Notes: generated from the sequence alone by a model not told the origin. 64,000 bases of DNA from Saprospiraceae bacterium (GCA_019638385.1 JAHBTW010000005.1:186001-250000); one strand, 5' to 3'. Positions 1 to 8,501 are shown, counted from the first letter of the stretch. Translations and numbers: made by a program.

Positions 1-193
1 CCTCTTTGCCGTACCAGGCACGGGTGTAAGAGTACGCAGCGTTCACCAATGATTCGAAGCCGTCGGGCGTGGTGTAGGCGCTTTCGCCTGTTAGCCCGGT
101 CGGGTTGTTTTCCGTAAGGAAATCTTTGCTGCAAGCGTTTGCCAGAAAAAGGCCCGCTATGAGCAACACTTTGGTAATATGTTTGATTTGCAT
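1..193 (-). CDS. RagB/SusD family outer-membrane lipoprotein, N-terminal part (runs off the window)
   Basis: Only the first 64 codons are present; the gene continues left of base 1. The start ATG (193) is followed by a short hydrophobic signal and a lipobox (FLANAC), so the mature protein should begin at the Cys and be lipid-anchored at the outer membrane. The next residues (SKDFLTENNPTGLTGESAY) are typical of SusD N-termini. It lies 129 nt downstream of a SusC-type gene on the same strand, the normal SusC-SusD order. SusD proteins bind the substrate and cap the SusC barrel. The substrate cannot be told from this fragment. The assignment rests on the lipobox, the N-terminal pattern and the partner gene. 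Confidence 0.85.
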   Translation of the reverse strand, partial: MQIKHITKVLLIAGLFLANACSKDFLTENNPTGLTGESAYTTPDGFESLVNAAYSYTRAWYGKE

Positions 194-219
194 GATTTTT
201 TGTTTTTTAAAGTTGTTGT

Positions 220-236
220 TTATGCTGAGCGGAGTC
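220..236. repeat. Dispersed GAGCGGAGTCGA-type intergenic motif
   Basis: The gap between the SusC and SusD genes carries a GAGCGGAGTCGAAG motif, followed by a short GGGTTGT duplication. A related motif recurs at about 58995-59010 between leuB and leuD. It looks like one of several short dispersed intergenic repeats in this genome and encodes nothing visible. Confidence 0.4.
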
Positions 237-322
237 GAAGCATGGGTTGTGGGTTGTGGGTTCCCTCTGCCCCATGCCCTCCCGATTCCTTCGTCATCGG
301 GATGTCGCTTCGCTCCATCTGC

Positions 323-3268
323 TCAAAACTCTACATTAATCCCGCCCACAAAAAGCCGGTTCATCGGATTGGTCATGGAGCCGCCGCGTTCGGGGTCGTA
401 ATCTTTCACCTTGCTGAGGACGAGGAGATTACGGCCGGTAGCGTAGATGCGGAATTTAGACAAGTGCAACTTGGTCAGCAACGATTTGGGCAGGCTGTAG
501 CCGATGGTGGCGGCGCGCAACTTGGCAAAAGACGCATCCTGATAGAAGAGCGTGGAATAGTACAGCGTGGCAGCGCGCGAGCGGTTGGCACTGGGCCGCG
601 GGAAGTCGTTGGTCGCATTCTCCGGCGTCCAGTAGTCGTGGCTCAAGCTGTTTTCATTGGCTTGCGGATCGTAAATACTGACAAAATCGTAGCTCATCAT
701 TTGGCCCCAGCGCACGAAGAATTGTAAAGAGACATCAAATCCTTTGACGCGCAAATCGGTATTGAAATTGGCATTCCATTTGGGCCGGGTGGTGCCGAGA
801 ATGACGCGGTCGGTAGCGGCATTGATCGTACCGTCGCCGTTTTGGTCGCGTACCCGGATATCGCCGGGCGCCTGCCCGAAACCCGCTGCCTGATCGGCTT
901 CGTTGAGTTGCCAGATGCCGATTTTTTCAAAATCATAAAATGACTGTGTGGGGTATCCGATAAACCAGCCGTTGGCCACATCGTTGCCGCCGGTTGCCAG
1001 TTCCACGATTTTTTCATCCACCTTGAACCAGTTGACGCCTACATTCCAGTCTATGCCTTTGCGGTTGATGAGGAAGGCATTCACGCCAACTTCGATGCCT
1101 TTGGTCTCCGTTTTGCCTACGTTTTCGGTCACCCGTGCAAAACCGGTGCTCAGGGGCACTAAGCGCTCAAGGAGCAGGTCTTCGGTATTGGTTTGAAAAT
1201 AATCAATGGTACCGTTGACCCGGCCTTTCCACAGGCCGAAGTCCAAACCTGCATTAGAGGTTTTGGAAATCTCCCAGGAGAGGTCGTTGTTGCCGAGATT
1301 GTTGCCAAAAGCATAACCGATGGCCGGCGTTTCGTCAAATGCGAAGGGCACCCGAATGAGGTTGCTCTGGGTAGCATAGGGCAGCACGGCGGAGTTGCCG
1401 GCCACACCGTAGCTCAGGCGCAGTTTGAGGTCGGAAATGAGATTGCTGCCGGCCAGAAAGTCTTCCTGTGAGATGCGCCATGCGGCTCCTACGGAGGGAA
1501 AGAAGGCCCATTTGTTGCCTGCGCTGAGTTGAGAAGCGCCGTCGGTACGGGCAGTCGCCATGAGCAGGTACTTGTCGTTGAAACCATACTGGATGCGCGC
1601 CGTGTAAGAGAGCAGGGCGCTTTCTACAAAAGCCGAGCTGACAGACACTTGCTCGTTGGCATTGGCCAGACCATAGAAACCCTGGTAGGCGAGTAATTGG
1701 TTGGCGCCCTGTGCCGTAACGTCTTCGCGGCGGTTGCTGAGTACCGATTGTACGGCCGTAACGGTGAAGGCGTGGAGGCCTAACTGTTTGTTGTACATGA
1801 GGATGTTCTCCAAGTTGTAGCCGAAGCTGTTGCCGGTGGTGAAGCGCGCCAGCGGGGGGGTGCCGGCCCGGAGCACGGTGAGCGAACCGGCGTACAAACC
1901 GTCGCGGGAACTGGTGAGCGTCACGCCGAGATTGGAGCGGAAGGTGAGGTCTTCAAACGGTTTGAACTCTACATATCCCGACGTGAATACCCGCGAAGTG
2001 CGGTTGTTGTTGAGCCAGTTGCCGGGCTGCTCGTCCAGCAGCGGGTTGATGGTGCGGTTGTTGTTGAGCCAGGGAATGATGTTGCCGTCATCGTCGTAGG
2101 GTACTTCCAGCGGCACGAGTTTATTGGCCGTGTTGAGCGGGTCCTGCCGAATGTCCTGATCGTAAAACGTGACCTGATTCTGGGTGCCTACTTTGAACAT
2201 GCGCGAGATGGTGTGGTCCACATTGACGCGCATCGCATAGCGGTTGAGCTGGTCATTGACAAAAAGGCCCTTCTCATTGAAATAATTGAGCGAGACGTAG
2301 AAGTTGGTTTTTTCGGTGCCGGTGGAAATGCCGAGTTGGTAATCCTGTTGCGAACCGTTGTTGATGAACAGGTCGGGCCATATCGCGCCGGGGCTGTTGA
2401 GCAGGTTGCCGAAGATGGCGGCATCGTCTTGCGGCCCCGACCAGTTGCCGGTGGTGCGGTTGGCTTCGCGGCGAAACTGCCGATATTCCTCCGGCGTCTG
2501 CACCTGAGGATACCCAAACAGTTCGGAAACCCCGGTGTAAGAGTTGAACGAAACGCGGGTCGTGCCGGCCACGCCTTTTTTGGTCGTGACGAGGATAACG
2601 CCGTTGGCCCCGCGCGAACCGTAAATGGCTGTAGAGGCAGCATCTTTGAGTACCTCCATAGACTGAATGTCCTGCGGATTCAAGTCCTGGATGCTGTTGT
2701 ACTGGATGCCGTCCACGATGAAGAGCGGGCTGTTGGAGGCAGTCAGAGAGCGGTTGCCGCGCACGAGTACGTTGATGCCTGCGCCGGCGGCGCCGCTCGT
2801 GCGGGTGATGTCCACACCGGGCAATTTGCCCTGTAGCGACTCCATGACGTTGGTGCTGGGTACTTTTTGCAGTTCTTCCGCTTTCACGGAAGTGATGGCG
2901 CCCACCACGTTGCTGCGTTTCACCTGCCCGTAACCGATGACGACTACTTCGTCGAGCAGTGCCAGATCAAGCTGCATGACTACGTTGATCTGTGTGCTGT
3001 TGCCCACAACAACATCCTGGGTTGCAAAACCTGTGTAGGAAAATTGCAACACGGTACCGGGCGCTACGTCAAGGCTGTAAGTACCGTCCACATCGGTAGC
3101 CGTACCGGTGGACGTGTTTTTCACCACGATGCTGACACCGATCAACGGCTCATTATCGGTGGAGGTCACTTTGCCGTTGACCTTGGTTTGCCCCCACAAG
3201 GGTGCGTAGCCCAGAAGGGCAAACAACACCGCCAGAGCGAGCAATTTTGGGTAAAACCTGGTTTTCAT
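323..3268 (-). CDS. SusC/RagA family TonB-linked outer membrane transporter
   Basis: This 981-residue protein has a signal peptide (about 1-26), a carboxypeptidase-regulatory-like beta-sandwich (about 30-105), a TonB plug with the usual SusC motifs (about 115-225: LQGKLPGV, LFIVDGI, YGSRGANGVILVTT) and a long beta-barrel ending in Phe. SusC proteins form the TonB-energised channel of a SusCD nutrient importer, in the outer membrane. The ATG at 3268 gives a clean signal peptide. A SusD gene follows on the same strand. No glycoside hydrolase or sigma/anti-sigma pair is visible next to it here, so the substrate is open. Length and domain order are normal. Confidence 0.95.
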   Translation of the reverse strand: MKTRFYPKLLALAVLFALLGYAPLWGQTKVNGKVTSTDNEPLIGVSIVVKNTSTGTATDVDGTYSLDVAPGTVLQFSYTGFATQDVVVGNSTQINVVMQLDLALLDEVVVIGYGQVKRSNVVGAITSVKAEELQKVPSTNVMESLQGKLPGVDITRTSGAAGAGINVLVRGNRSLTASNSPLFIVDGIQYNSIQDLNPQDIQSMEVLKDAASTAIYGSRGANGVILVTTKKGVAGTTRVSFNSYTGVSELFGYPQVQTPEEYRQFRREANRTTGNWSGPQDDAAIFGNLLNSPGAIWPDLFINNGSQQDYQLGISTGTEKTNFYVSLNYFNEKGLFVNDQLNRYAMRVNVDHTISRMFKVGTQNQVTFYDQDIRQDPLNTANKLVPLEVPYDDDGNIIPWLNNNRTINPLLDEQPGNWLNNNRTSRVFTSGYVEFKPFEDLTFRSNLGVTLTSSRDGLYAGSLTVLRAGTPPLARFTTGNSFGYNLENILMYNKQLGLHAFTVTAVQSVLSNRREDVTAQGANQLLAYQGFYGLANANEQVSVSSAFVESALLSYTARIQYGFNDKYLLMATARTDGASQLSAGNKWAFFPSVGAAWRISQEDFLAGSNLISDLKLRLSYGVAGNSAVLPYATQSNLIRVPFAFDETPAIGYAFGNNLGNNDLSWEISKTSNAGLDFGLWKGRVNGTIDYFQTNTEDLLLERLVPLSTGFARVTENVGKTETKGIEVGVNAFLINRKGIDWNVGVNWFKVDEKIVELATGGNDVANGWFIGYPTQSFYDFEKIGIWQLNEADQAAGFGQAPGDIRVRDQNGDGTINAATDRVILGTTRPKWNANFNTDLRVKGFDVSLQFFVRWGQMMSYDFVSIYDPQANENSLSHDYWTPENATNDFPRPSANRSRAATLYYSTLFYQDASFAKLRAATIGYSLPKSLLTKLHLSKFRIYATGRNLLVLSKVKDYDPERGGSMTNPMNRLFVGGINVEF

Positions 3269-3427
3269 AAATGGTAAGGTTGAAAGATGATTTGAAAATG
3301 ATTGATTGATTTCGGCCCGGTTTTGTCAAATAAAATTAAACAAAATCGCGCTAAAGCCACCGAAAGTTACAGTAACGAATACCCTCGGTAGGTAACGAAA
3401 AGGGATATTTATTTACGCAATCGTTAT

Positions 3428-3441
3428 CGGGAACGTTCCCG
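3428..3441. promoter_or_regulatory. Perfect 14-bp palindrome upstream of the susCD genes (candidate operator)
   Basis: CGGGAACGTTCCCG is a perfect palindrome about 160 bp upstream of the SusC start. Palindromes centred on AACGTT are typical of LacI-family operators, so this may regulate the SusCD operon. No LacI-family gene is in the window. The terminator of the upstream gene is directly adjacent. Confidence 0.4.
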
Positions 3442-3444
3442 GAG

Positions 3445-3486
3445 CAAAAAAAAAAAGAGCGCAACAACCGAAGTCATTGCGCTCTT
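3445..3486 (-). terminator. Rho-independent terminator of the Spy-like gene
   Basis: Read on the minus strand, a 10-bp stem (AAGAGCGCAA paired with TTGCGCTCTT) is followed by an uninterrupted T run of about 11. It lies 25 nt after the stop of the small periplasmic-protein gene ending at 3511 and separates it from the SusC operon. Confidence 0.85.
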
Positions 3487-3510
3487 GATTATACCCGAAA
3501 CCTTATAGCA

Positions 3511-3984
3511 TTATTTTCCTTTGCCGGAGCCTTTTCCCGGCCCCTTATGCTGCCAATTGCCGCGATTCTGTGCGCCCTGCGCTCTGCGTTCTTTAGCTTT
3601 TTCCATCATTTGTTGCTTGTTCTGCTCATACTTGGCATACTGCTCCTCGGTGAGTACTTTGCGGAAAGAATTTTCGCGGGAGGTTTGCACTTCCTGCGCG
3701 GCTGCTTTGCGATTTTCCCGTGATTTTTGAGCTTCTGCCCGCAGTGCTTCGTGCTTCGTAGCGTGGAGGGTATTGATTTCAAGCATTTCCTTGTACTGTG
3801 CATCGTTCAGTCCGAGCGACTCTTTCTGGTGGTCGGTCATTTTTTTAGCGCGTTCTTCTACCGTCATGCGTGCTTTCCCATCGGGATTGCCTTTGCCCGG
3901 GGTCGTTTGCGCGTTGAGGGAAGTGGTGAACATCAGGACTACGCCCAATGCAAATAGCTGAATAGCTCGCTTCATCGTTGTCAT
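3511..3984 (-). CDS. Small secreted Spy/CpxP-like protein
   Basis: This 157-residue protein has a signal peptide (cleavage expected after ...SLNAQ, about residue 26) and a mostly helical, highly charged body. It has LTEEQYAKYEQNKQQM near residue 115, resembling the LTxxQ repeats of Spy/CpxP periplasmic chaperone-like proteins, and a Gly/Lys-rich tail (GPGKGSGKGK). Two in-frame ATGs (3984 and 3975) are possible starts; either keeps the signal peptide. It is monocistronic, with its own terminator. A periplasmic folding-stress role is inferred from family resemblance only. Confidence 0.6.
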   Translation of the reverse strand: MTTMKRAIQLFALGVVLMFTTSLNAQTTPGKGNPDGKARMTVEERAKKMTDHQKESLGLNDAQYKEMLEINTLHATKHEALRAEAQKSRENRKAAAQEVQTSRENSFRKVLTEEQYAKYEQNKQQMMEKAKERRAQGAQNRGNWQHKGPGKGSGKGK

Positions 3985-4118
3985 TGTATGAATTGTTTTG
4001 GTTACGGGGATAAGACGGGCGGAACAGCCTGGGGTTTAGCGGGGCTTTGCTAAGGTTTTGTTAAAGGGAAGCTTACCAAGGCAATTGCATTAAAATAAAT
4101 TTCGAAGAAGTGACAAGT

Positions 4119-4246
4119 CTTAAAACCGCAAAACCTAAAATTTAAAACCGAAAAAGTGCCCGAGACAGCCCATCGCAAAAGTGCCCGAGACTGCCCCTAG
4201 CGAGAGCGTCACGCCTTTTGCGGTTTTACATTTTGCGGTTTAAATG
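4119..4246. repeat. Intergenic repeat block: inverted TTTTGCGGTTT arms around a 20-bp tandem duplication
   Basis: The 360-bp gap before the SIR2 fragment has no convincing gene. It contains AAAACCGCAAAACC at about 4122, and its inverse (TTTTGCGGTTTTACATTTTG) at about 4216. Between them is a near-perfect direct repeat, AAAAGTGCCCGAGACAGCCC at 4152 and AAAAGTGCCCGAGACTGCCC at 4177. The 16-mer TTTTGCGGTTTAAATG at 4231 recurs exactly at about 19835, so it belongs to a dispersed family. Confidence 0.6.
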
Positions 4247-4344
4247 CGATTGCACTGGAATGCCCACCTTCCTTTTGGCGCTTTCGCAAATATTGCCTTT
4301 ATTTCGGCTGTGAAGTGCTGATTTACATTCAAACCGCTGACACC

Positions 4345-5699
4345 ATGCCCGACATAGCACAAATAGCCGAAGCCCTCCGCGCCGACGAGTGCATCCTGCT
4401 GCTCGGTCCCCGCGCCGCCACCTTCGAGGGAGAACACCTTCAGGATTTGCTCGCCCTCCGCTTTGCTGAGACGCTCGGAGCGCCCGCCGCTACTGCCGCC
4501 GAACTGCCGCAGCTCGCCCGCCGCCTGGCCGCTACCTGCAAAGACTACACCGAAGCCCTCGAAAAAACCGGCACGGTGTTGCGGAAATTTTATGAAGAAT
4601 TTCAAAACGAAAAAATACCCCTTTACGACCTCGCCGCGCAGTTGCCCTTCAAATATGTGCTCAACTGCACGCCCGACAGCCTCTTCCTGAACACCCTGCG
4701 CCGACAGGACAAAAACGCCCTGTTTTTCGATTTCCACTTCAACAAACCGGAGTACAACCAAAAGGCCAACAAAAGCGCTTGGGACATCGAACAGGAAATT
4801 GCCGAAGACCGTCCGCTCGTCTATAACCTCTTGGGCCACTACAACGACCCCTCCTCGCTCGTGCTGACCGATGCCGAAATCCGCCGGCATCTGGCGCAGA
4901 GCGCCTGTTGCGAGAGGAACCGCGCGGCGCCAGCCTCTACTACGAGATCAGCCACGATACCCTGCCGGAACCGATAGCCAAAGCGCGAAAAATACGCTTG
5001 GACCGGGAAGAGCGCGCCGCCGCTGCGCGCCGCATCCGACGGCTCAGTTTGTTGGCCGTACTGCTACTGGCCATTGTGGCAGGAGCGGTGAGCTTTGCGG
5101 CCTGGGCCTTACGGCAAAGGGATGAAGCAGTAAAACAAAATGCCATTGTGGAACAAGCTCGTGCAGAAACACAAACGGCGCTGAATCACGCGGAAAAACT
5201 GATCAATGCCTTCTACTTTTATGATGATAAGTTTGCTTTGGCTTATGACGAGAAAGGTGAAGATTGGAGGCTTTTATTCTATTTTATTGATAAAAATGGC
5301 GAACCCGTAGAAAAGTTAGGCCAATGGATACAGGCAGAACAATTCGACGACAGAGGGTATGCCAAAGTAAAAAAGGAGGAAAAAGATGGTAGATTGGTTA
5401 ACTACCTGTTGGACACCTTGGGGCAGACTTACCGTGTTGCTTACAACATCAAGGATATCGGACCCGAAATACGCGCATTGGACTTGTCGGAGCAAGAATT
5501 GGCTAAAATTCCAGAGGCTGTTTATAGCAATATAGGATTGGAGATTTTATTGCTTAACAACAATAAATTGAGCAGCCTGCCTCCAGAAATCGGACAGTTA
5601 GATAAACTGGGAAAGTTAGATTTATCCGATAACCCCATCCCCGAAGCCGAGCGGGAAAAAATCCGCAAGTTGCTGCCGGGGGTGGAGATTTGGTTTTAA
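4345..5699 (+). pseudogene. SIR2-like / STAND NTPase / LRR protein with a large internal deletion and frame change
   Basis: The first reading frame (ATG 4345, open to 4977) encodes a SIR2-like domain with ILLLGPRAA, a CTPDS segment and LVYNLLGHYNDPSSLVLTDA. From about 4900 the sense passes to another frame, open to 5699. This frame starts with LLREEPRGASLYYEISHDTL, a hallmark of the C-terminal end of nSTAND/NLR-type ATPases. It continues with one membrane helix (LSLLAVLLLAIVAGAVSFAA), a short coiled coil, a charged region with KNGEPV-like repeats and about two leucine-rich repeats (LDLSEQELAKIPEAV, LLLNNNKLSSLPPEIGQL). The rest of SIR2 and the whole NTPase core (Walker A/B) are missing, so a deletion of well over 1 kb at about 4870-4905 is inferred. 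Intact relatives are bacterial immune sensors whose SIR2 effector depletes NAD+. The downstream frame could still be expressed alone from TTG 4908. Confidence 0.7.
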
Positions 5700-5702
5700 G
5701 AA

Positions 5703-5822
5703 ATGCCGGAGCTGCTGCCTATGGAGCCGGTGCGGTTTGAAGCGCGCCGGGAGGGCGGGAACGGTAGTTGCTTGCTTTGTATCAACACCCGGCGCCATAA
5801 CCCCTGCCTCACCTGCCGATGA
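5703..5822 (+). CDS. 39-residue CxxC-CxxC mini-protein (candidate)
   Basis: An ATG three nucleotides after the stop of the STAND remnant opens a 39-residue frame. Its C-terminal half has two Cys pairs (CLLCINTRRHNPCLTCR), a spacing that could bind zinc. The N-terminal half (MPELLPMEPVRFEARREGG) has no recognisable motif. It is not a family I know, and it might be an out-of-frame relic of the neighbouring decayed gene. The tight spacing and the paired cysteines are the only support. Confidence 0.3.
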   Translation: MPELLPMEPVRFEARREGGNGSCLLCINTRRHNPCLTCR

Positions 5823-5874
5823 AACTCAAAGCGTGCCACGAGCGTTTTTAGTATGTTCATCAAAAAAGCGCACC

Positions 5875-6531
5875 ATGATCTCACTCTCCGTCAAATTGGA
5901 AGACGAATTATCGGCCCAAATCCGTGCCAGGGCCGAGGCATCGGGCATGGGGGAGGAGGCCTTGGTCGTGAAAGCGCTACAGGATTTTCTCTATTCGGAA
6001 GATCAACCGAAAGCATCGGCTGCTCAGCAGTTTTTCCCGCAGCAAGATGTGAAGGTAGAATGGCGCGCACAGGCACATTCGCCCGCCGACGATTTGTTCT
6101 CTGATAGCGATTTCTGGGGCGTCATTGAGTTGATTGACTGGTCTAAAAAAACATCCGAAGAAAAACTGCTTCCTGCCGTACAATACCTCGCTGAAAAACC
6201 GGTGTCCAACATCTACCTCTTCGCCGACAAACTATCGGAAAAGCTGTATCCCCTCGATACGAAACAGCACGCTTCCGCTTATGCCGCGCATGAACCTGAA
6301 CAATTTGTTTCGGCAGACGACTTTCTGTACGCCCGCTGCGCCGTGGTGGCCGAGGGGCGGGAGTATTACGAACAGGTATTGAACAACCCTTCCCAAATGC
6401 CCTCGGATATCGTTTTTGAACCCCTGCTGAGCCTGGCAGACGATGCCTTCGAACTCAAAACGGGAGCGGAATTCAAGTACATTCCCGCGTACAATTACGA
6501 AACCCATAGTAATAAAGCCGGTTGGCAGTAG
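5875..6531 (+). CDS. RHH-type N-terminus fused to a DUF4240-like domain
   Basis: The start chosen is ATG 5875, where a short beta strand and two helices (MISLSVKLEDELSAQIRARA...EEALVVKALQDFL, residues 1-41) look like a ribbon-helix-helix DNA-binding or antitoxin N-terminus. After a linker, residues about 75-218 match the DUF4240 pattern (FWGVIELIDWSKK, LYPLDTKQHASAY, SADDFLYARCAVVAEGREYYEQVL, FKYIPAYNYETHSNKAGW). DUF4240 has no established biochemical function. The stop is only 6 nt before a small GIY-YIG-like nuclease gene, which suggests co-transcription and possibly an antitoxin/immunity-toxin relation. The 218-residue length fits a complete protein. A longer frame begins at 5737, but its extra N-terminus looks non-coding. 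Confidence 0.7.
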   Translation: MISLSVKLEDELSAQIRARAEASGMGEEALVVKALQDFLYSEDQPKASAAQQFFPQQDVKVEWRAQAHSPADDLFSDSDFWGVIELIDWSKKTSEEKLLPAVQYLAEKPVSNIYLFADKLSEKLYPLDTKQHASAYAAHEPEQFVSADDFLYARCAVVAEGREYYEQVLNNPSQMPSDIVFEPLLSLADDAFELKTGAEFKYIPAYNYETHSNKAGWQ

Positions 6532-6537
6532 CATCCG

Positions 6538-6843
6538 ATGGGGCACAAAAACCTGGACGATAACGAAGACCTCCATCACTTGTACGAGATAATCGACAAG
6601 AAAGACATCAGTGTATTCAAGTACGGCATCAGTTGCGGACCAATCGGCAAGGACGGGTTGTCAAAAAGGATGAGGGTACAATTGAGGCTGGCCAATCTCA
6701 TTGACAATTGGCCCCGCTTTTTTGCCCGGATCATCATTTACGATATACCCGGTCGGAGAGAAGCGAAACGGCTCGAACGTGAATACATCCAAAAGTACAA
6801 AGAAGAACAAGGTACGCGCCCCAGGGGAAATCTGACGGATTGA
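6538..6843 (+). CDS. Small GIY-YIG/URI-like nuclease, free-standing toxin-type domain
   Basis: This 101-residue protein has the order of landmarks of a URI (GIY-YIG) nuclease: LYEI (GIY strand) near residue 16, FKYGIS (YIG strand) near 28, an Arg in the following helix (SKRMRVQL), a Glu in REAKRLEREYIQKY and a terminal Asn (PRGNLTD). The pattern FKYGIS...IPGRREAKRLE...RPRGN resembles nuclease tips of polymorphic toxins, here with no delivery or sorting module, so it may be a free toxin or the relic of a larger one. It starts with ATG 6 nt after the DUF4240 gene. Catalysis is inferred from motif positions only. Confidence 0.6.
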   Translation: MGHKNLDDNEDLHHLYEIIDKKDISVFKYGISCGPIGKDGLSKRMRVQLRLANLIDNWPRFFARIIIYDIPGRREAKRLEREYIQKYKEEQGTRPRGNLTD

Positions 6844-6973
6844 TTACGTCCCCATTTTCCGGGGTTGATCACCATAGCTTGTCCGATCTTGAAATGCATG
6901 CATAAAAAACATCCCTTGTATCAGGAAAACAGAATATATTGGGAGCATCAATCTAAAGCGCATTGCAAGAAAT

Positions 6974-7489
6974 ATGAGCATCAGCATCCAATACCGGGGG
7001 CAAATAACCGACAGGGCCGACGTACAGGCATTGACGGAGGAGGTAGAGGATATCGCAAAGATCATGCGGTGGCCCTGCGAGGTGGTGGACGAAAGCTGGG
7101 AGACGCCGCCCGATGCGCACTTCGAGAGCATCCCCGGCGCGGGCATTCAGATTGTGGGGCATACGGGGTTGAAGGGCATTTGCCTGCACCCGCATCCGCG
7201 CTGCGAACCGCTGTGGTTTGTGTTTCGCTCCGACGGCATTATGAGTTCGCCTTTCCTCCTCGCGCTGGACGCCGGGGAAGGGTATCCCCCCAAAAGAATC
7301 TGGCTCTCTACTGAAACCCAGGCCGCCGGTCCCGAAGCGCACACGGCCATTGCAAGGTTGTTGCACCGCATCAAGAACCGCTATGTACACGACCTCGAAG
7401 TACGCGATCCTTCCGGTTTCTGGGAGTCGGGCGATGAAAACCGCCTGCGCCTTTTTTTCGATGCGCTTTTTGCTATCACCCGTTCTTAG
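6974..7489 (+). CDS. Conserved-looking cytosolic protein of unknown function
   Basis: This 171-residue protein has no signal peptide or membrane segment. Features include an acidic start (MSISIQYRGQITDRADVQAL), a Trp-rich stretch (RWPCEVVDESWETPPDAHF), GLKGICLHPHPRCEPLWFVF, and a C-terminal helical part ending FFDALFAITRS. I do not recognise the family. ATG 6974 is supported by the sharp onset of sequence with coding character. It lies 130 nt after the nuclease gene and 40 nt before pabB on the same strand, so it could belong to either unit. Confidence 0.65.
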   Translation: MSISIQYRGQITDRADVQALTEEVEDIAKIMRWPCEVVDESWETPPDAHFESIPGAGIQIVGHTGLKGICLHPHPRCEPLWFVFRSDGIMSSPFLLALDAGEGYPPKRIWLSTETQAAGPEAHTAIARLLHRIKNRYVHDLEVRDPSGFWESGDENRLRLFFDALFAITRS

Positions 7490-7529
7490 CAGCAAAACAA
7501 AATTCCGTGCCGCTCGTTTTTCCATCTCG

Positions 7530-8501
7530 ATGATCCAACCCGATGCAATCCGCAAAATGAATCGCTTAGGCGGCTCCGGCACGCCGTTCTTTTTTGCGCT
7601 CGACTTCGAGGGCCGGGAAGCGCTCGTGTGTACCGCCGAAGAACTGGCTGACCAGCCCGTCCTATTCCAAATCAACGGATACGCTGCCTGCGAGGCAGAT
7701 CACTCCGGAACGGCATTGCCCCCGTTACAATTCGAACCCATACCCTATTCCGAATACCGCAAAGGCTTCGACACCGTGCTGGCACATTTACAGGCAGGTA
7801 ATTCTTATCTGGTCAATCTCACCTTTCCTACTGCCATATCCACGCCGCTTTCACTGGAGGATATTTACTACCACAGCCGGGCGCCCTACAAGCTGTTATG
7901 GCGGGAACGCTTTGTGGTTTTTTCGCCCGAAACCTTCGTTCGCATCCGCGAGGGCCGTATTGCCACTTTCCCGATGAAGGGCACCATTGACGCATCCCTG
8001 CCCGATGCCGAAGCGCATATATTGGCCGATGGCAAAGAACTGGCAGAACACGTCACCATCGTGGATTTGCTGCGCAACGACCTCAGCAGGGTGGCCGAAG
8101 GCGTGCGCGTGGACCGGTTCAGATACATTGACCGCATCCGCACCAATCGGAAAACGCTCCTACAGGTCAGTTCCGAAATAAGTGGTCAATTGCCGCCGGA
8201 TTATCGCAGCCGGATCGGCGACCTGCTCGACTCCATGCTTCCGGCAGGTTCCGTCAGCGGGGCCCCCAAGGCCAAAACGCTCGACATCATCCGCGAGGCC
8301 GAAGGGGCGCCAAGGGGGTTTTACACCGGCATCTTCGGCCGTTTTGACGGCAACGACCTCGACAGCGCGGTCATGATCCGTTTTATCGAACAGCGCGCCG
8401 GCGGGCTGTTCTTTCGCAGTGGCGGCGGCATTACCGCACAAAGCGATCCGCACAAAGAATATCAGGAATTAATAGATAAGGTGTATGTGCCGCTTGATTG
8501 A
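7530..8501 (+). CDS. pabB: Aminodeoxychorismate synthase component I (PabB-type)
   Basis: The 323-residue protein is a chorismate-binding enzyme. Visible landmarks are the strand-rich LQAGNSYLVNLTF, the MKGTIDA segment, VTIVDLLRNDLSRVAE, MLPAGSVSGAPKAKTLDIIREAE and RSGGGITAQSDPHKEYQE, all core active-site motifs of the TrpE/PabB/menaquinone synthase fold. It aminates chorismate to 4-amino-4-deoxychorismate for folate synthesis. TrpE N-terminal sequences are absent, and the downstream gene is a PabC-like lyase overlapping by 17 nt, so PabB is preferred over TrpE. The start at ATG 7530 gives normal length for the short Bacteroidota form. The glutaminase partner (PabA) is not in the window. Confidence 0.88.
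   Translation: MIQPDAIRKMNRLGGSGTPFFFALDFEGREALVCTAEELADQPVLFQINGYAACEADHSGTALPPLQFEPIPYSEYRKGFDTVLAHLQAGNSYLVNLTFPTAISTPLSLEDIYYHSRAPYKLLWRERFVVFSPETFVRIREGRIATFPMKGTIDASLPDAEAHILADGKELAEHVTIVDLLRNDLSRVAEGVRVDRFRYIDRIRTNRKTLLQVSSEISGQLPPDYRSRIGDLLDSMLPAGSVSGAPKAKTLDIIREAEGAPRGFYTGIFGRFDGNDLDSAVMIRFIEQRAGGLFFRSGGGITAQSDPHKEYQELIDKVYVPLD

Noticed and set aside
7350..7529. Longer start for pabB
   Set aside because: The upstream 60 codons overlap the preceding gene and carry no PabB-like sequence. ATG 7530 gives the family length.
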